This document shows positions 22,680 to 34,446 of a DNA stretch of 64,000 nucleotides, one piece after another. The first letter of the stretch is position 1; each line of letters starts with the position of its first letter. This stretch comes from Perognathus longimembris pacificus (lineage: Eukaryota; Chordata; Mammalia; Rodentia; Heteromyidae): contig NC_063172.1 in assembly GCF_023159225.1 (NCBI RefSeq), forward strand, positions 64,857,067 to 64,921,066. The letters are read 5' to 3'. A program made the translations under genes and the position numbers. The notes below the pieces were generated by a model, which saw nothing but the letters and a program-made list of their open reading frames with translations, was not told where the DNA came from and searched no databases.

Positions 22680-22825
22680 TATGCTCATAATCTGTCTTCA
22701 CAACCAGTACAGTATATGATTGTCAGTAGTACTTTGTTAGACAAGGACACTGGCACAGGGAATTCCAGTACTTTGCATCAGGTCATCAGCCAGCAAGTGC
22801 TGGAGTCAGGATTGGTTGGTTCCCA
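22680..22825 (-). mobile_element. MIR SINE remnant, reversed
   Basis: GACAAGGACACTGGCACAGG, then a GGTCATCAGCCAGCAAGTGC block and GGAGTCAGGATT, follow the order of an inverted MIR core ('aggtcacacagctagtaagtgg' region). Confidence 0.6.
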
Positions 22826-23245
22826 TGGGCTCCAGAGACTTTACTCTGAATTCACACAAGCCCAGTGCCGAGCATCACTTGTGATACCCATGAGATAAGC
22901 GATAACCATCTTGTTAGGACACTGTAACAAGCTTTAAAAAGATGTATTTAACTAGGTGTTACTCTCTTCCAATTCATCCTGCAAGGTTTTACTTGAGCCA
23001 ACACTCTAAAATGAAAATTTTATCAAAAGAACTGTAAAAAATTTACCATATTTTCTCATTGTCTTAGGGAAAAAAGCCTGGGGTCTCAAATAGGGTATAT
23101 AAACCTTCCACCATAGGTTTGCCACCTACCTTTCTAGAGTCATCTTTTGACTTGCTGCATGCCAAATATACATCATCTATGTTGTCTCAGCCAATTATTA
23201 TCTCTCAATTGCTTGTACAATTTCTGAACTCTGCCAGCTCTTTTA
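22826..23245. other. Unclassified DNA
   Basis: Nothing recognised. Confidence 0.4.
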
Positions 23246-23470
23246 TTGGGCTGACACTGGGTCTTGAAGTCAAAGCCAGGGTGCTATCCCTTAGCTTTTT
23301 CACCTATGCCTGATGTTCTAACACTTGATCCACACCTCTACTTCCAGTTCTTTGTTAATTAATTGAAGATAAGGGTCTTATGGACTTTCTTACTCAGACT
23401 GGCTTTGAACCACAATCTTCAGATCGTAGCTTCCTGAGTAGCTAAGATTACAGGTGTGAGCGACAGTCAC
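23246..23470 (-). mobile_element. SINE: 7SL-like/Geo dimer, reversed
   Basis: Decayed Geo (GGGTCTTGAAGTCAAAGCCA) followed by a clear 7SL-like half (CTGAGTAGCTAAGATTACAG). Confidence 0.8.
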
Positions 23471-23879
23471 CCAACTTTCCTGCCTCTCTCAATTTTCCTG
23501 CACTAGGAAAACTCCCATTCCGCCTTCAAGATCAAACTCAATTTCTATTCCTCTGCAGGATATTCATAGTCCTTTGAGGCTTCCCAAGAGCAGTACATTG
23601 CTATTTCCCTTGAACTCCATCGCAGCCTATTAATATATAATAACTCATCAATCATATGTACATGCAGCTGAATGTACACACATTGGATTCCTACTGACCT
23701 CAGAATTAGAAGAGCATCTGTTTTGCATGATGTCTGTTTGAATGTACAAGAAAAACAAATTCCCTATCAGTCTTTGGAAGAAGTTGAGGTGGCAAAGTAG
23801 AGATTACTGAAATTCAGGTAGGGATCACTGAAGACCATTCTTCCCACTATAAGGAGAGTCAAAATCCTTTTAGCCCTGA
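23471..23879. other. Unclassified DNA, possible L2 scrap
   Basis: CGCCTTCAAGATCAAACTCA with a pyrimidine-rich continuation at 23500-23600 resembles the L2 3' region on the plus strand, weakly. Confidence 0.35.
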
Positions 23880-24070
23880 GATTTTTTGCTCAAGGCTAGC
23901 ATTCTCCCACTTGAGCCACAAGTCCACTCTGACTTTTTTTTTTTTTTGGTAGTTAGATATAAGAGTCTCATAGATTTTCCTCTCTGGGCTGTCTTCAAAC
24001 TGTGGTTCTCAGATCTCAGCCTCCTGAGTAGCAAGATTACATACAGGCTTGAGCCACCAGCGCCTGGCTA
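23880..24070 (-). mobile_element. SINE: 7SL-like/Geo dimer, reversed, Geo end truncated
   Basis: Starts within Geo (TTGCTCAAGGCTAGCATTCT) and runs through a T-run to CTCAGATCTCAGCCTCCTGA and TGAGCCACCAGCGCCTGGC. Confidence 0.88.
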
Positions 24071-24911
24071 AAAAGCCTTTAAAAATGTTTATCTACTTAC
24101 AACTGGAGGCTTCCTGAAAGGAAATCAAGCTCTTTGTAGAAGAAAAGTTCCTGAATGTTTTTTAAGACTGATGAAGGAAAGAGCAGCCACATCTCTGGGT
24201 GATGCTTGGGAATAGCATCTGCATGCTGCTCAAAGGGCAAATGCCGAAAGTCGCACAGGCCAAGTACGTTTTAATTGGCAGCACTTTGGAGAATACTGGA
24301 GTTCAAATGTCTGAAAGTTCCTGGCACGAGCAGTGACAGGGGCTGAGTGACTAGGCCTAGTTCCAAAGGTGGCGCCCTAAGCAGGAGTTCCTGGAACAAG
24401 CCTAGCAGCCGGAGATTTCTCGGGTGATCGTTTAGGGACACAATGAGGTGATCGTTTAGGGACACAATGAGACGAAGGCAGCAGCCATGGTAACCTCAGG
24501 TGCTTCTCATTCAATATGTCTAGTAGGACTCATATGAGGCCTGGGTTCCACTCTGTCCCCCCAAACCCGAAGAGCCTAATAATAAACTTATTGTCGGAAT
24601 GGCATCTTCACTTTTCACGTTGTCGTTTTTCTTTAATCTGAAATGTTGAAGATGTGACACAACTGATAAAGCCTGGAAGTATTCAAATCATTTCCCTGCA
24701 CGCACGGTGGCACTGGAAACGATGGCTTCGTTTCTGTGGAATTCGTCCCCTCAACAGCCCGACTTGTCCACATCCCCCCGTTTTCCTCTGCCAGGTTTGT
24801 CTAAGACAGCATCCCCAGTGAGCCACTCCGACAACCTTTCCTGACCCTTTTGCCATTTTAAAGCAAAATTCTACTCACTACTCCCCTTTACTTAAAAAAA
24901 AAAATGTTAAT
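24071..24911. other. Single-copy DNA, GC-moderate, possible conserved element
   Basis: No repeat recognised. The part 24200-24480 has above-background CpG content and a homeodomain-type TTTTAATTGGCAGCAC at about 24270. A 24-bp perfect tandem duplication lies at 24423-24470. Confidence 0.35.
24423..24470. repeat. Perfect 24-bp tandem duplication
   Basis: Two identical units starting GGTGATCGTTTAGGGACAC lie head to tail at 24423-24446 and 24447-24470. Confidence 0.97.
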
Positions 24912-25053
24912 GAGACCAGGCATGGTGGTTCACATTGGTAATCCTAGCACTATGGAGGCTGAGGTAGGAGGATCACAAACTTGAGGCTAGCCTGAGCTAT
25001 ACGATGAATTGCAAGCTATGTATCAAGACCCTGTCTCAAAAAAGAAAGAAAAA
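24912..25053 (+). mobile_element. B1-like monomeric SINE
   Basis: CCAGGCATGGTGGTTCACAT, GGAGGATCACAAACTTGAGG, AAGACCCTGTCTCAAAAAAG: a near full-length 7SL-derived B1 with an A-rich tail. Confidence 0.9.
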
Positions 25054-26419
25054 TATGTCTTCCCAATGGCCTTTAATAAAGACAGAAATCCATATTTCGC
25101 AGCCTGATCCAACCCCTTATCTTGGACCAACCCCATACTTCCATCAACTCTTAAGTACTGTATGAACCAAGCACACATTGGCTGTCTTTCCCTCATGGTC
25201 AGGAACACCTCTGTGAGTTATCCTTCTGATCCGCACTCTCATGTCTGTGATGTTTTCCAAGGATTCACTCAACCAAGCCTCACACTCCCACCAAAGGCAG
25301 TCATGCAGGGGCAGGCTGCTTTCATGGCTGCTTATGTCATCACGCGTATTACAGTTTCCAAATCTAAGTTAATTCTTGTGACTCGTACTTCCCCAATGGC
25401 TATCTTGCCAAGTGAATGCTGTATTCTATGGGAGAAGGGCTCACATTTCCCTCGCATAGTTTAATGCTTGATCAGAGGCATTTAACAAATCAAGTTCAAA
25501 CTTGGATAATGATAAAATTTTGAAACTGGCATTTGTGGTAAAAATGAATATACCATAGGAATAAGTAAGGGGTAATTTTATAGTGATGGAAGGAATGATG
25601 CAAAAAGAATAGAGGGATAATAGCTCAGAGCCATGACATGCAAAGCAGAGGCAGGAATGCCAAACTTTTCTCTTGTTTTTAGTTGACTTATGGGTTCAGC
25701 TAGAGTCAGTGCTTTTTAGCAAAAGCAGTTTATGTTCCTGTTCAAATAATAGGTAACTGTCTAGGTTTTCCCCCCATGAATGATTTAGTCTGTTGGAGGG
25801 TTTTGTGGATTTTTTTGCCTTTTTACTTTTTTTTTTCCCCAGAAAAACCAAGAAGAAGAAATTTTTCTTTTCACTGGTAAGTAATCATAGCCTTGAGATA
25901 GGGAGAATGCAATGCTGCAATGTATTGCAAACAAGAGATCCTTAAATTGGACAATGTTAAAGGAAAGGAAACCAAAATGAAATCATCGCAAAACTTTACT
26001 CAGTACAGTTCCCAAAGACTGTATAAAGTTATACATTTGAACAAATATAGGCAGATCTACTAATACTAAGGACCTAGCTACAGAGAAGTGAGGGTTCAAT
26101 GGCAAATGGTACAGAATGTACAAGATATGTACAATGGAAGGGGGAGAGTTTCAGGGAGAAACTGCCCCACCTGAAAAGTTACTACTCTTGGCTAGACATA
26201 GGGGAAGATCTGACTGATTGCTCAATGAGAAGATAGTCAGCATGAAAGTCATACTTATGTATATTTGTGTTTGTGCTTCTGATATACCCCTAGCATTGCT
26301 CACTGTAGAAAGTGACAAGTAGTCCTTACTTTAAAAGGGTTATTTTCCCTCTTAATAAAGTCTTTTTGTATACTTGAATTTCAATCTAAACCTGTCAAGT
26401 ACTCGTTTTCATAAATCAC
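25054..26419. other. Unclassified single-copy DNA
   Basis: No exon or repeat recognised. A weak L2-like stretch is possible at about 25200-25500. Confidence 0.35.
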
Positions 26420-27440
26420 TAATCTCAAAACAGCAAGAATAAACATTCTGGTCCCTTAATTATTAAACCACAAAAATCCCGTGTACTACCGTCTTTAACC
26501 TTACTTTGGGTGGAGTCCATTATGACATGATCTATAAAGCTATTTCCAGAGGGCATCTGTTCGATTTTTCTTGAAAATAAGAACTGGCCCACTGGTAGCT
26601 TTCCAGGTTTATCCAAACAAACATCCTGCCCTCGGAAAGCATATGATTTTAGAAACACTGATCCTGATGGAAATTTGAAACAGTCACAGATGTCTCCATT
26701 ATATTTATGGTCTTTGCTCACAAACAAACCCTGCCTAAAACTAGATGCTTCCCCCTCCCCCTTTTTTTCACTATACAAGAAACTAAAGCCTGAAAATTTA
26801 CACTTGCCATTTCACCTCCATGTCACCTTCCTGCGCTTTGATGTAATGCAACAGAATGATGGCTCCCATTTAATTAAGCAGAAATCTGGATCTCTTCCAG
26901 ATGTGGGCCATGCAATCAGTCCCTGCATGAGCAGAAAGGGGTGTAATCCCTGGCCCGTAGATCACTCCCGCACGAAAATCTGCTCTCACTCAAATCCATC
27001 CACAGGCTGCTAAAAATGATTTTCTTTTCCTATATGAATTACCTAGAATGTGCAGCCCTTCCCCCACTCCCCACCATATTAAAAGAACCAGAAAGGCGAA
27101 AGCAGTTTCCTTTGTCCTCTTCTTGTAACTACATTTTAATCAAAAGGGGCTCAGCCCTGCCTGTTGATATACCCACCCTTTCTTTGTTCGTTGCAAGAAA
27201 CACTGTAGATGTGGTTCATTGTTTAATGTGTTGGTTTTTTTTTTTTTTTCTCACAGGCGTATCTCCAGATGGGTATAATTTGATTCTTCGATACATTTTG
27301 AACAGATTTTTTAGAAACAGCTTTTTGAGAGGCAGACTTTTGTTGCAATATGACTTCATCTTTCTTCCAAAAAGAGGTATATTGCTCTCTCTGAATTGTG
27401 AATGGGTTTACTCACAAAATCTTGATACTTCAATCTGTGA
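26420..27440. other. Single-copy DNA, candidate conserved noncoding element with open frames on both strands
   Basis: A 117-residue frame on the minus strand (26425-26778) and frames of 112 and 192 residues on the plus strand (26675-27013, 27016-27594) overlap. None shows a domain I know, and the last runs into an L1. The segment 26840-27000 has compact sites (CATTTAATTAAGCAGAAATC, CCATGCAATCAG) typical of noncoding regulatory DNA. I do not call a gene. Confidence 0.35.
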
Positions 27441-27453
27441 GAGATGGTCTCTT

Positions 27454-28533
27454 TTTTTTTTCTTTATTGTCAAAGTGAAGGACAGAGGGGTTACAGTTTC
27501 ATATGTAAGACAAGTAAGTACATTTCTTTTCCAACTTTTTACCTTCTCCCTCATTTTCCCTGTCCCTCCTCTTCACTTCCCTCTCCTCCCATGAGTTGTA
27601 TGGTTGGTTTACACCAATTGGTTTTGTAAGTATCGCTATTGCAACCGTTTGTCTTTTTAATCCTTTGTCTCTCAATTTTGGTATTCCCTTTCCCTTCCCT
27701 AGTTCCATTACACATATATACAGTTTCTGGGGTACTAAGATCAGTTACAGTGATAGCAGGGGCAAAACCATGGGAAGGAACTATGTGAGAAAAAAAGGGG
27801 GGTACAATTTCACACGGCATGTTGAAAATAACAACAATGATATATCACAATAGCCCCCTCAATAAACGGGGTAAAGACCTAAAAAGAGACTTCTCTGAAG
27901 AGGAAATGAGAATGGCCAAGATAGAGACATGAAGAAATGGTCTACATCACTGGTCACAAAAGAAATGCAAATCAAAACAACACTGAGATTCCACCTCACC
28001 CCAGTAAGAATGTCCATTATCAGGAAAATTAACAATAATAAATTCTGAAGGGGATGTGGCCAAACTACTACATTGTTGGTGGGAGTGTAACTTTGTTCAA
28101 TCACTCTGGAAAGTGTTAAGGAGGATTCTCAGAAGGCTAACATAGAACTCCCCTATGACCCAGCAGCCCCACTTTTGGGCATCTACCTAAAAGACCACAA
28201 ACAAGAACACACTAAAGCCACCAGCACAACAATGTTCATCGCAGCACAATTTGTCATTGCTAAAATATGGAACCAACCCAGATGACTGGATCAAGAAAAT
28301 GTGGTACATATACACAATGGAATTCTATGCGTCTATCAGAAAGAATGACATGCCCCATCCATAAGGAAATGGAAGGACTTGGAAAAAAAATCATACTAAG
28401 TGAAGTGAGCCAGACCCAAAGAAACGTACACTCTATGGTTTCCCTCATAGGGAATAATTAGTACATGTTTAGGCTAGTCATAGCAGAAGATCACAGTAGC
28501 TATGCCCGCATGAACACACAAGATGATCCTAAG
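27454..28533 (-). mobile_element. Twin-primed LINE-1 (3' end on minus strand, 5' part inverted)
   Basis: Bases 27454-27850 are the L1 3' UTR read backwards, starting with the T-run of the poly(A). At about 27850 the orientation flips, and 27851-28533 is ORF2 C-terminal sequence on the plus strand, ending just past the ORF2 stop. The copies match 50,578-50,975 and 49,832-50,533 of the sense L1, with about 40 bases lost at the junction. The flanks carry a 13-bp target-site duplication with two mismatches, 27441-27453 and 28537-28549. This is the hallmark of twin priming during one insertion. Confidence 0.93.
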
Positions 28534-28549
28534 CAAGAGACTGTCTCTT

Positions 28550-28879
28550 ACAGGTCATTTATAGTCAATGGCCAGAGTCTCTACATATTTATTATGCTGA
28601 GAGTGAAAAAAGTAGACAGAGATTCATCAACTTGGGGTAGTCCTTGGATCTACTCAGAGAGGAAGGACCAAGTAAATTTCAATGTACAGGGAGTTCAATT
28701 ATTGTGCATTTTAAAAGAGGGTGTGTTCAACTTACAGATGTCTTCATTGATTAGAGATAGAGCCATTTTTCTTGCCAGAAAGTGGGACCGAAACAGACAA
28801 AAAAGGATGTGAAGATAATTTGGATTGTAATGTCATCTTTTAGGAAAAGGATAGTATCATGTTGTCCAAATAATTTCTG
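28550..28879. other. Unclassified DNA next to the twin-primed L1
   Basis: Sequence may be the upstream part of the older L1 3' end that follows. Nothing firmer was seen. Confidence 0.35.
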
Positions 28880-29065
28880 TACTTTCATGAAAATAGAACA
28901 ATGAAACTTGTTAAGATGAATCTAGGAATGGGGCAGAAAGTTAAGGGAGGCTGATGACAGATGGGTTCAGTGTGATCCAGGCACATTGTCAGCATGTAAG
29001 GACCTGATAAAGGAAACCCCTTGTATAACTAACCAATGCTAATGAAAATATTTTACAAAGGAAAA
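28880..29065 (+). mobile_element. Older LINE-1 3' end
   Basis: GAACAATGAAACTTGTTAAG, a GGGGCAGAAAGTTAAGGGAG stretch and CCCCTTGTATAACTAACCAA then TGCTAATGAAAAT are colinear with the L1 3' terminus at 45,780-45,935. Confidence 0.7.
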
Positions 29066-30243
29066 AGTAAAAAAAAATGCTAAAAGAAAATTAAGCTTTC
29101 TCTAACATGTTTCTGGTACATATAATTCTGCCAGCAAACTCAAAATTCCTGCAACACGTGGAAGATTTCATAACTATTTTGTAACTTTGAGCACTCTGGC
29201 TTCCTGTCCCCTGGAATAGAGGGAGAAGAGAGGTCGGACCAAGTTCGCTCCTCATCATGGTTCTCAGCACTGAGTGCGCACCATGCCCCAAAAAAGACTA
29301 AGACAAGAAGGGCCTGAGTAGGGATCAAAGGCCTGGAGGGCACATAGTCTAGCTACTGGAAAACAGCGATAACCCTCTTCCTTGCTTGGGTGAATAGCAT
29401 TGACGATGTTGAATCCTGGGCCTCATAGAATCCCTTACAGGATAATCTATACAGGGTCACCCTGTATAGATATATAGGGTCACACCTTTCTTAAAATGTT
29501 CCCAAGTGCATCCTTTAGACAGTATTATCTTCGAGGGAAGAATCCTCTAATTGACTTAAAGGTAAAGGACATGGGTTACTTGTGGCCGCATCAGGAACCC
29601 TAAATCTATTAGTCTGACCTATTAGTCTGTGCGTTAATGGAATGGATCTATCAGATGATACTTTGAGCCCTTTCTGTGTCCTGGAAAAGACACCAGCATA
29701 TCAAATGCTATGTTCTCATCGACGATAGAGATGTTTATTTTGACATGTTGTCTTACAGTGAAAAGAACACTAATTTGAAGATTATTAAGCAGGATTATTT
29801 CTATTTGAATTTATTTTGATTGATACAGAATAACTATAAAATATACATATTTGAGGAAGTTACCATAGATGTTTCTATACTTTTATACATCATGTAATGA
29901 TTAAAACCAAATAGCTATCATTCATCAGTCAGATATTGTCAAAGAAATTAAGTAGCAATTCTATAAACACTAAGGATAGATCAGTGCTTGATATCATTTA
30001 ATTTTTCCTAGAAAGAACAATGAAATACCTCTAAAATAAGTATTAATATCCAACTTTCAAAATGAAGTTTGGAGATATAAGGCAAATTTTTATTCAACCA
30101 TTTATTGCGACCCCCTGTCTGTTTGGCCCCAATCCTAACACATCTGGTTATTATGTGATATTTAGAATGTAATTTCTTTATCATAACCTCAAAGAATTAT
30201 GTATTATTTCTGTTGTCTTCAATTGATAGTACCATGTAATACT
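29066..30243. other. Single-copy DNA with a 27-bp palindrome
   Basis: No exon or repeat recognised apart from the palindrome at 29445-29471. Confidence 0.4.
29445..29471. repeat. Perfect 27-bp palindrome (13-bp arms, 1-base centre)
   Basis: Arm ATCTATACAGGGT, centre C, arm ACCCTGTATAGAT. A partial third copy TATATAGGGTCAC follows at 29470-29482. Confidence 0.98.
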
Positions 30244-30452
30244 TTTTTTTTTTTTTTTGGGCCAGTCCTGGGCCTTGGACTCAGGGCCTGAGCACTGTCC
30301 CTGGCTTCTTCCTGCTCAAGGCTAGCACTCCGCCACTTGAGCCACAGTGCCACTTCTGGCCGTTTTCTGTATATGTGGTGCTGGGGAATTGAACCTAGGG
30401 CCTCGTGTATCCGAGGCAGGCACTCTTGCCACTAGGCTATATCCCCAGCCCC
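30244..30452 (-). mobile_element. IDL-Geo SINE, reversed
   Basis: T-run, then GGCCTTGGACTCAGGGCCTG and CACTAGGCTATATCCCCAGC. The 10-bp target-site duplication ATGTAATACT is present at 30234-30243 and 30453-30462. Confidence 0.94.
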
Positions 30453-30462
30453 ATGTAATACT

Positions 30463-31621
30463 ATTTTATATTTTACTACGAGGTCACTCATCCAACTCTA
30501 AACAATTTACTAAGTAATTGATGCTATATAAATACTTAACAGAATATTAGGTATTTTTACTGACTGCCTTGTCTAAGGTAGGCATGAAATGGTGATGGAA
30601 ATGTAAGATAGACCAATGTTTCCCATACATCAAGGAATATTCATTTGTAGAGAAAATAAGTACAGTGAATTATATATTATATATTTATTTGTAAACAGTG
30701 CCCTGAAACACAAAGTTAAATAACAAATACTTTTCATAGTGTGCAAAATCCTTCAAAATATTTTATCATTTTGTATTTTCCTATGTCAGGTGCTGCTTTC
30801 AATAACTAAGAGTTCTTGAATAAACATAGCTTATGTGATAATACTTGAATCATAAGTTGTATGACGATAAGGCTCCCATTTGACTCATACATTTGAGATT
30901 TGGTTTCTTGCAAAAGGGATTTGGCAGGGAAAGTTCCCTCTGCCATCCACAACCACGTCAGCCTCTTTGACAGGAGTTGGAGGGAACCCAAACTCCTACC
31001 ACTGGACTCAGCTTCGTGTGAAGAACGTCAATGTGATATACCAAATGGTATAAATCATACAGCTCATCGAGACCACTGGAACACATGCTCAAAGGAACCT
31101 TCATCCAGAAAAATTTCAGAATCCTTAACAGGAATAGGAAATCATTTTTTTCCAACCAAGGTCATTTGGATATTTATAGCATTATTTGAGTGTCATTCAA
31201 ATTTATCAATATTGCAGAGGGAAAGGGCAATTGAGGAGAAGCGTACATATCTGTCCTGTTATGTACCAAGTGATCTCAAAGACTTCATATGGCCGAAAAG
31301 CTGGATTTCCCTACCCCTGAAGAGAATTGAATAAAACTTTTATTTTTATAGAGTGGTTTCTATAAGGTGTAGAAGAACTGGAGGAAGTCTTGCACTGGGA
31401 GATAAATAATACCAGCAGAATCATAAACATGACATTCATGTTCATCATGGAATGCAAGTCATATTTGGTGATTGAGGCTCCCAAGACACACTCCGATGTT
31501 AATGTGTCTACAAAGCAGGACCTAAAGTAAACCTCTCACTGTAAATAGTGTATTTGAGTTTGATCCCAGGAAGTCGTAGTGAGACAGTGGGGACAAATGG
31601 GTTAGGGAATGGCAAAAGGCT
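30463..31621. other. Single-copy DNA with one unexplained open frame
   Basis: A 144-residue frame occupies 30900-31334 on the plus strand. It has no recognisable domain, low-complexity bias or initiation context of note. The surrounding DNA is AT-rich and unassigned. Confidence 0.35.
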
Positions 31622-32045
31622 ATGCAACTATTTGGTCATGGTTTAAGTGTGTCTCCCAAAGCTTAATGTGACAGGAAGTTGGTTTTAAATACGGTGCAGT
31701 GGGAGGTGGTATAACCTTAAGAACTAACATCCAAGGGGAAGTCTTTTGGTTACTGGGGAGCTGACCTGGGATCCCTGAATTCTTAGGAAAGCACATTTTC
31801 CTGAGTGAGCACAACCTGAAAGAAAACACTATCTGGTTTCTGGTTTGTAGACACCGTCTCTTCATTTCCTGTCCACTCTATCTGTTGGGAGAGCATTGAT
31901 CACGAGCTCCCTGACAGATCCAAGCCGATGCCAATATTATCCTCTTGAACCTCCAGAACCATGAGCTGTAGGAATAAGCCTCTTTTCTTTATAAAGTTAG
32001 TCTGCATTAGGTATTCCTATGAATACCTAAAAAATAGACTGCTAC
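31622..32045 (+). mobile_element. MaLR/MLT-type LTR remnant
   Basis: TTTGGTCATGGTTTAAGTGT with GTCTCCCAAAGCTTAATGTG near the start, a GTGGGAGGTGGTATAACC block, and GAATAAGCCTCTTTTCTTTA near the end follow the order of ancient mammalian MaLR-type LTRs, including a polyadenylation-like site. It is a solo, decayed LTR with no internal genes. Confidence 0.5.
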
Positions 32046-32186
32046 AAGCAAATAAAGGGTAGCTGAAAAACAGAATACTACTCAAGCAGCTTTAGTTCAG
32101 TTTAGGGTCTGAGGATGTGTGGCAAAGGTACTTGGAGAAATTTCTACATAGGTTGAAAACTGCCCTCAAAGTATTAATGTCAAAGA

Positions 32187-32440
32187 TCAGTACTGGTGGC
32201 CTACACATGTAATCCTAGTTACTCAGGAGGCTGAGACCTGAGCATCATAGTTCAATGCCAGCTGAGGCAGGAAAGTCCATGAGACTATTATTAATAAATC
32301 ACTAAAAGGCCAGAAGTAGCTGTGGCTCTCAAGTGGTAGAATGCTAGACTTGATCACCAAAGCTTATGGACAGTCTTCAAGCCCTGAGTTCAATCCCTCG
32401 GACTTGAAAACAAACAAACAAAACAACAATAAAAAAAAAA
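32187..32440 (+). mobile_element. SINE: 7SL-like/Geo dimer
   Basis: CATGTAATCCTAGTTACTCA and GGCTGAGACCTGAGCATCAT, then GGCCAGAAGTAGCTGTGGCT and GAGTTCAATCCCTCGGACTT, with an AACAAACAAACAAAAC tail. Confidence 0.87.
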
Positions 32441-33259
32441 CAACATCGAAAGTACGAACTTGACTTCTACATTCCACTAACAATTAAGCTCTGGACAAAA
32501 GCTCAGAATGTAAAGAAGAAAGACTAAGTGGTTGCTCTCGTTACCAGTCCCTACACAGAAAACTGTCTGCTACTCCTGTACCATAATGCATTGCCCACCG
32601 AAGACGAGCCATTGGGTTTCTCAAGACCCTGCCAGAGCTGCCCACTCAACAGCCCTGGCCAAGGCCTCCGTGTTGTCATCTCCATTTTTAGTGCATATTA
32701 GTAACTAGGAATATCACAATTTTAGTGGATTCTGTGAAAAATAGATTTGCATCGCTTCTTTTCTTTCTTCTCTTCTGTACCTGTGAAAATTCCACAGAAC
32801 ATTTCTATTTCCAAAAAGCCATTCATGAAAAACTAGACCAGAAAGACAGCTTTAACAGAGGGCGTCACCCTTTGGTCAGTATTAAGATTATTTCTTTCAT
32901 ACCCTTTATTCTTTTACCTTGAAGATCCATTAGGACCACCTTCTTGGATAGAACTAATGAAGACTAAATTCCATCTGTGAAAAATACAGATGATGTGAAG
33001 ACAGGCTTCGTCTACACAATCTGGAAGGAAGGTTTGTAATTCAACTCCTTAACCCACGCTTTAGCAATAATGTTAATAGAGGATAAAAAAAAAACCCTTG
33101 TCTTTGATAATACAAGAGGATAAAGGCCAGTTTGCCTTCAAAACATTGCGACTATTGCCAGTAGTGATTTTCAATGGATTTTATATGTATCCAGTACACT
33201 GATTACACTGAGGGATAAAGGCATTAAAAACTGAGGGTTTTTTTTTTCTTAAAAAGTTG
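32441..33259. other. Unclassified single-copy DNA
   Basis: No exon or repeat recognised. Confidence 0.4.
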
Positions 33260-33857
33260 ATTCATGGCCAACATAGTGAACAAGCCAAAATAACAGCCTA
33301 CACAATGGGAGAATATTTTTCCAAGCTACACATCAGACAATGTTCTTATAATTTCCAGAATGTACAAAAAGCTTAAAGAACTAAACTCTTAGAGAACCAA
33401 AAGCCCAATTAATAAGTAGTTAATGAACTAAAGGAAGAGCTATAACAAGAAGTAAAAAGAAAAAAGACCAATAGACACATGAAGAAGTGCTCAACATCTC
33501 TGGCCATAAAGGAATTGCAAATGAAAACACTGAGATTCCACCTCACCCCAGTTAAATGGCCATTATCCAGAAAACAAACAATAACAGATGTTGGTGAGGA
33601 TGTGGCCAAAAGGGAACTTTAGTACACTGTGGTGGAAATGTAAACTTGTTCAACCACTCTGGAAAGCAGGATGGAGGTTCCTCAATAAACTAAACATAGA
33701 ATTGCCCTGTAAAGCAGCAATTCCATTCCTGGTCATTTATCCAAAAGATTAGAAACCAAGATACAGTAAGCACAACCATGTTCATTGCATTACTACTCAC
33801 TACAGTCAATGTGCAGAATGATCTCAGATGCCCCATGATGGACAAATGGATCAAGAA

Positions 33858-33897
<40 letters not shown>

Positions 33898-34410
33898 GAA
33901 TTTTATTCATCCATCAGAAAGAATGATATTGTGTCATTGGCAAGGAAATGGAAAAATCTGGAAAAAAATTAAGTGAAGTAAGTCAGACCCAAATAGACAA
34001 GACAAGGTTGCATGTTCTTCCTAATATGTGAAAGCTAGAATTCACGGATAAACACATAAGTAAATATGTTGGGTGGTAGAAAAGTTTATACAAATGTATT
34101 AACTGAAATACAGTAAATTCAAGGGAGAACTCAAACAGGCTAAGTCAACATCCAACAAAATAAATACCAGGAAATGAGTACTTGAAAGAAGTCTGGTGGG
34201 GTGAAGAGCAGAAGGATAGACAAATGAAGAAGAGGAGGGAGGGGGGGAATGCAGTCAAGAATCCAGTGTATATCCCACAAAATTGAGAAGGGTGGGGGAA
34301 GAGAATGAGTGACAATGTTGGGAAGTGTGATGTTGATCAAGATGCACTGGACTCATCAACGGCCTTGTTAAATGGCAACTCCTTTGTACAACGACTTAAA
34401 GGTTATATAT
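33260..34410 (+). mobile_element. LINE-1, ORF2 C-terminal part and 3' UTR, decayed
   Basis: ATGGCCAACATAGTGAACAA, GAAGAAGTGCTCAACATCTC, CACTGAGATTCCACCTCACC, GTGAGGATGTGGCCAAAAGG and ACTCTGGAAAGCAGGATGGA are ORF2 C-terminal blocks in order. The 3' UTR has a purine-rich tract at 34220-34260. Frames are broken, and a CA tract at 33860-33892 replaces part of ORF2. Confidence 0.87.
33860..33892. repeat. (CA)n microsatellite in L1 ORF2
   Basis: A run replacing the sequence between ATCAAGAAAT and AAAATGGAAT, the point where intact L1 copies read GTGGTACATATACACA. It probably expanded from that short TACACA seed. Confidence 0.96.
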
Positions 34411-34446
34411 AATATATGGGGTATATATGGATATATATATATATAT

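Noticed and set aside
26425..26778. 117-residue minus-strand frame that reads like ordinary protein
   Set aside because: No domain or family could be recognised, and overlapping frames on the other strand suggest low stop density. Kept only as a finding to test.
27016..27594. 192-residue plus-strand frame
   Set aside because: Its last third is reversed L1 3' UTR, so it is not a single coding unit.
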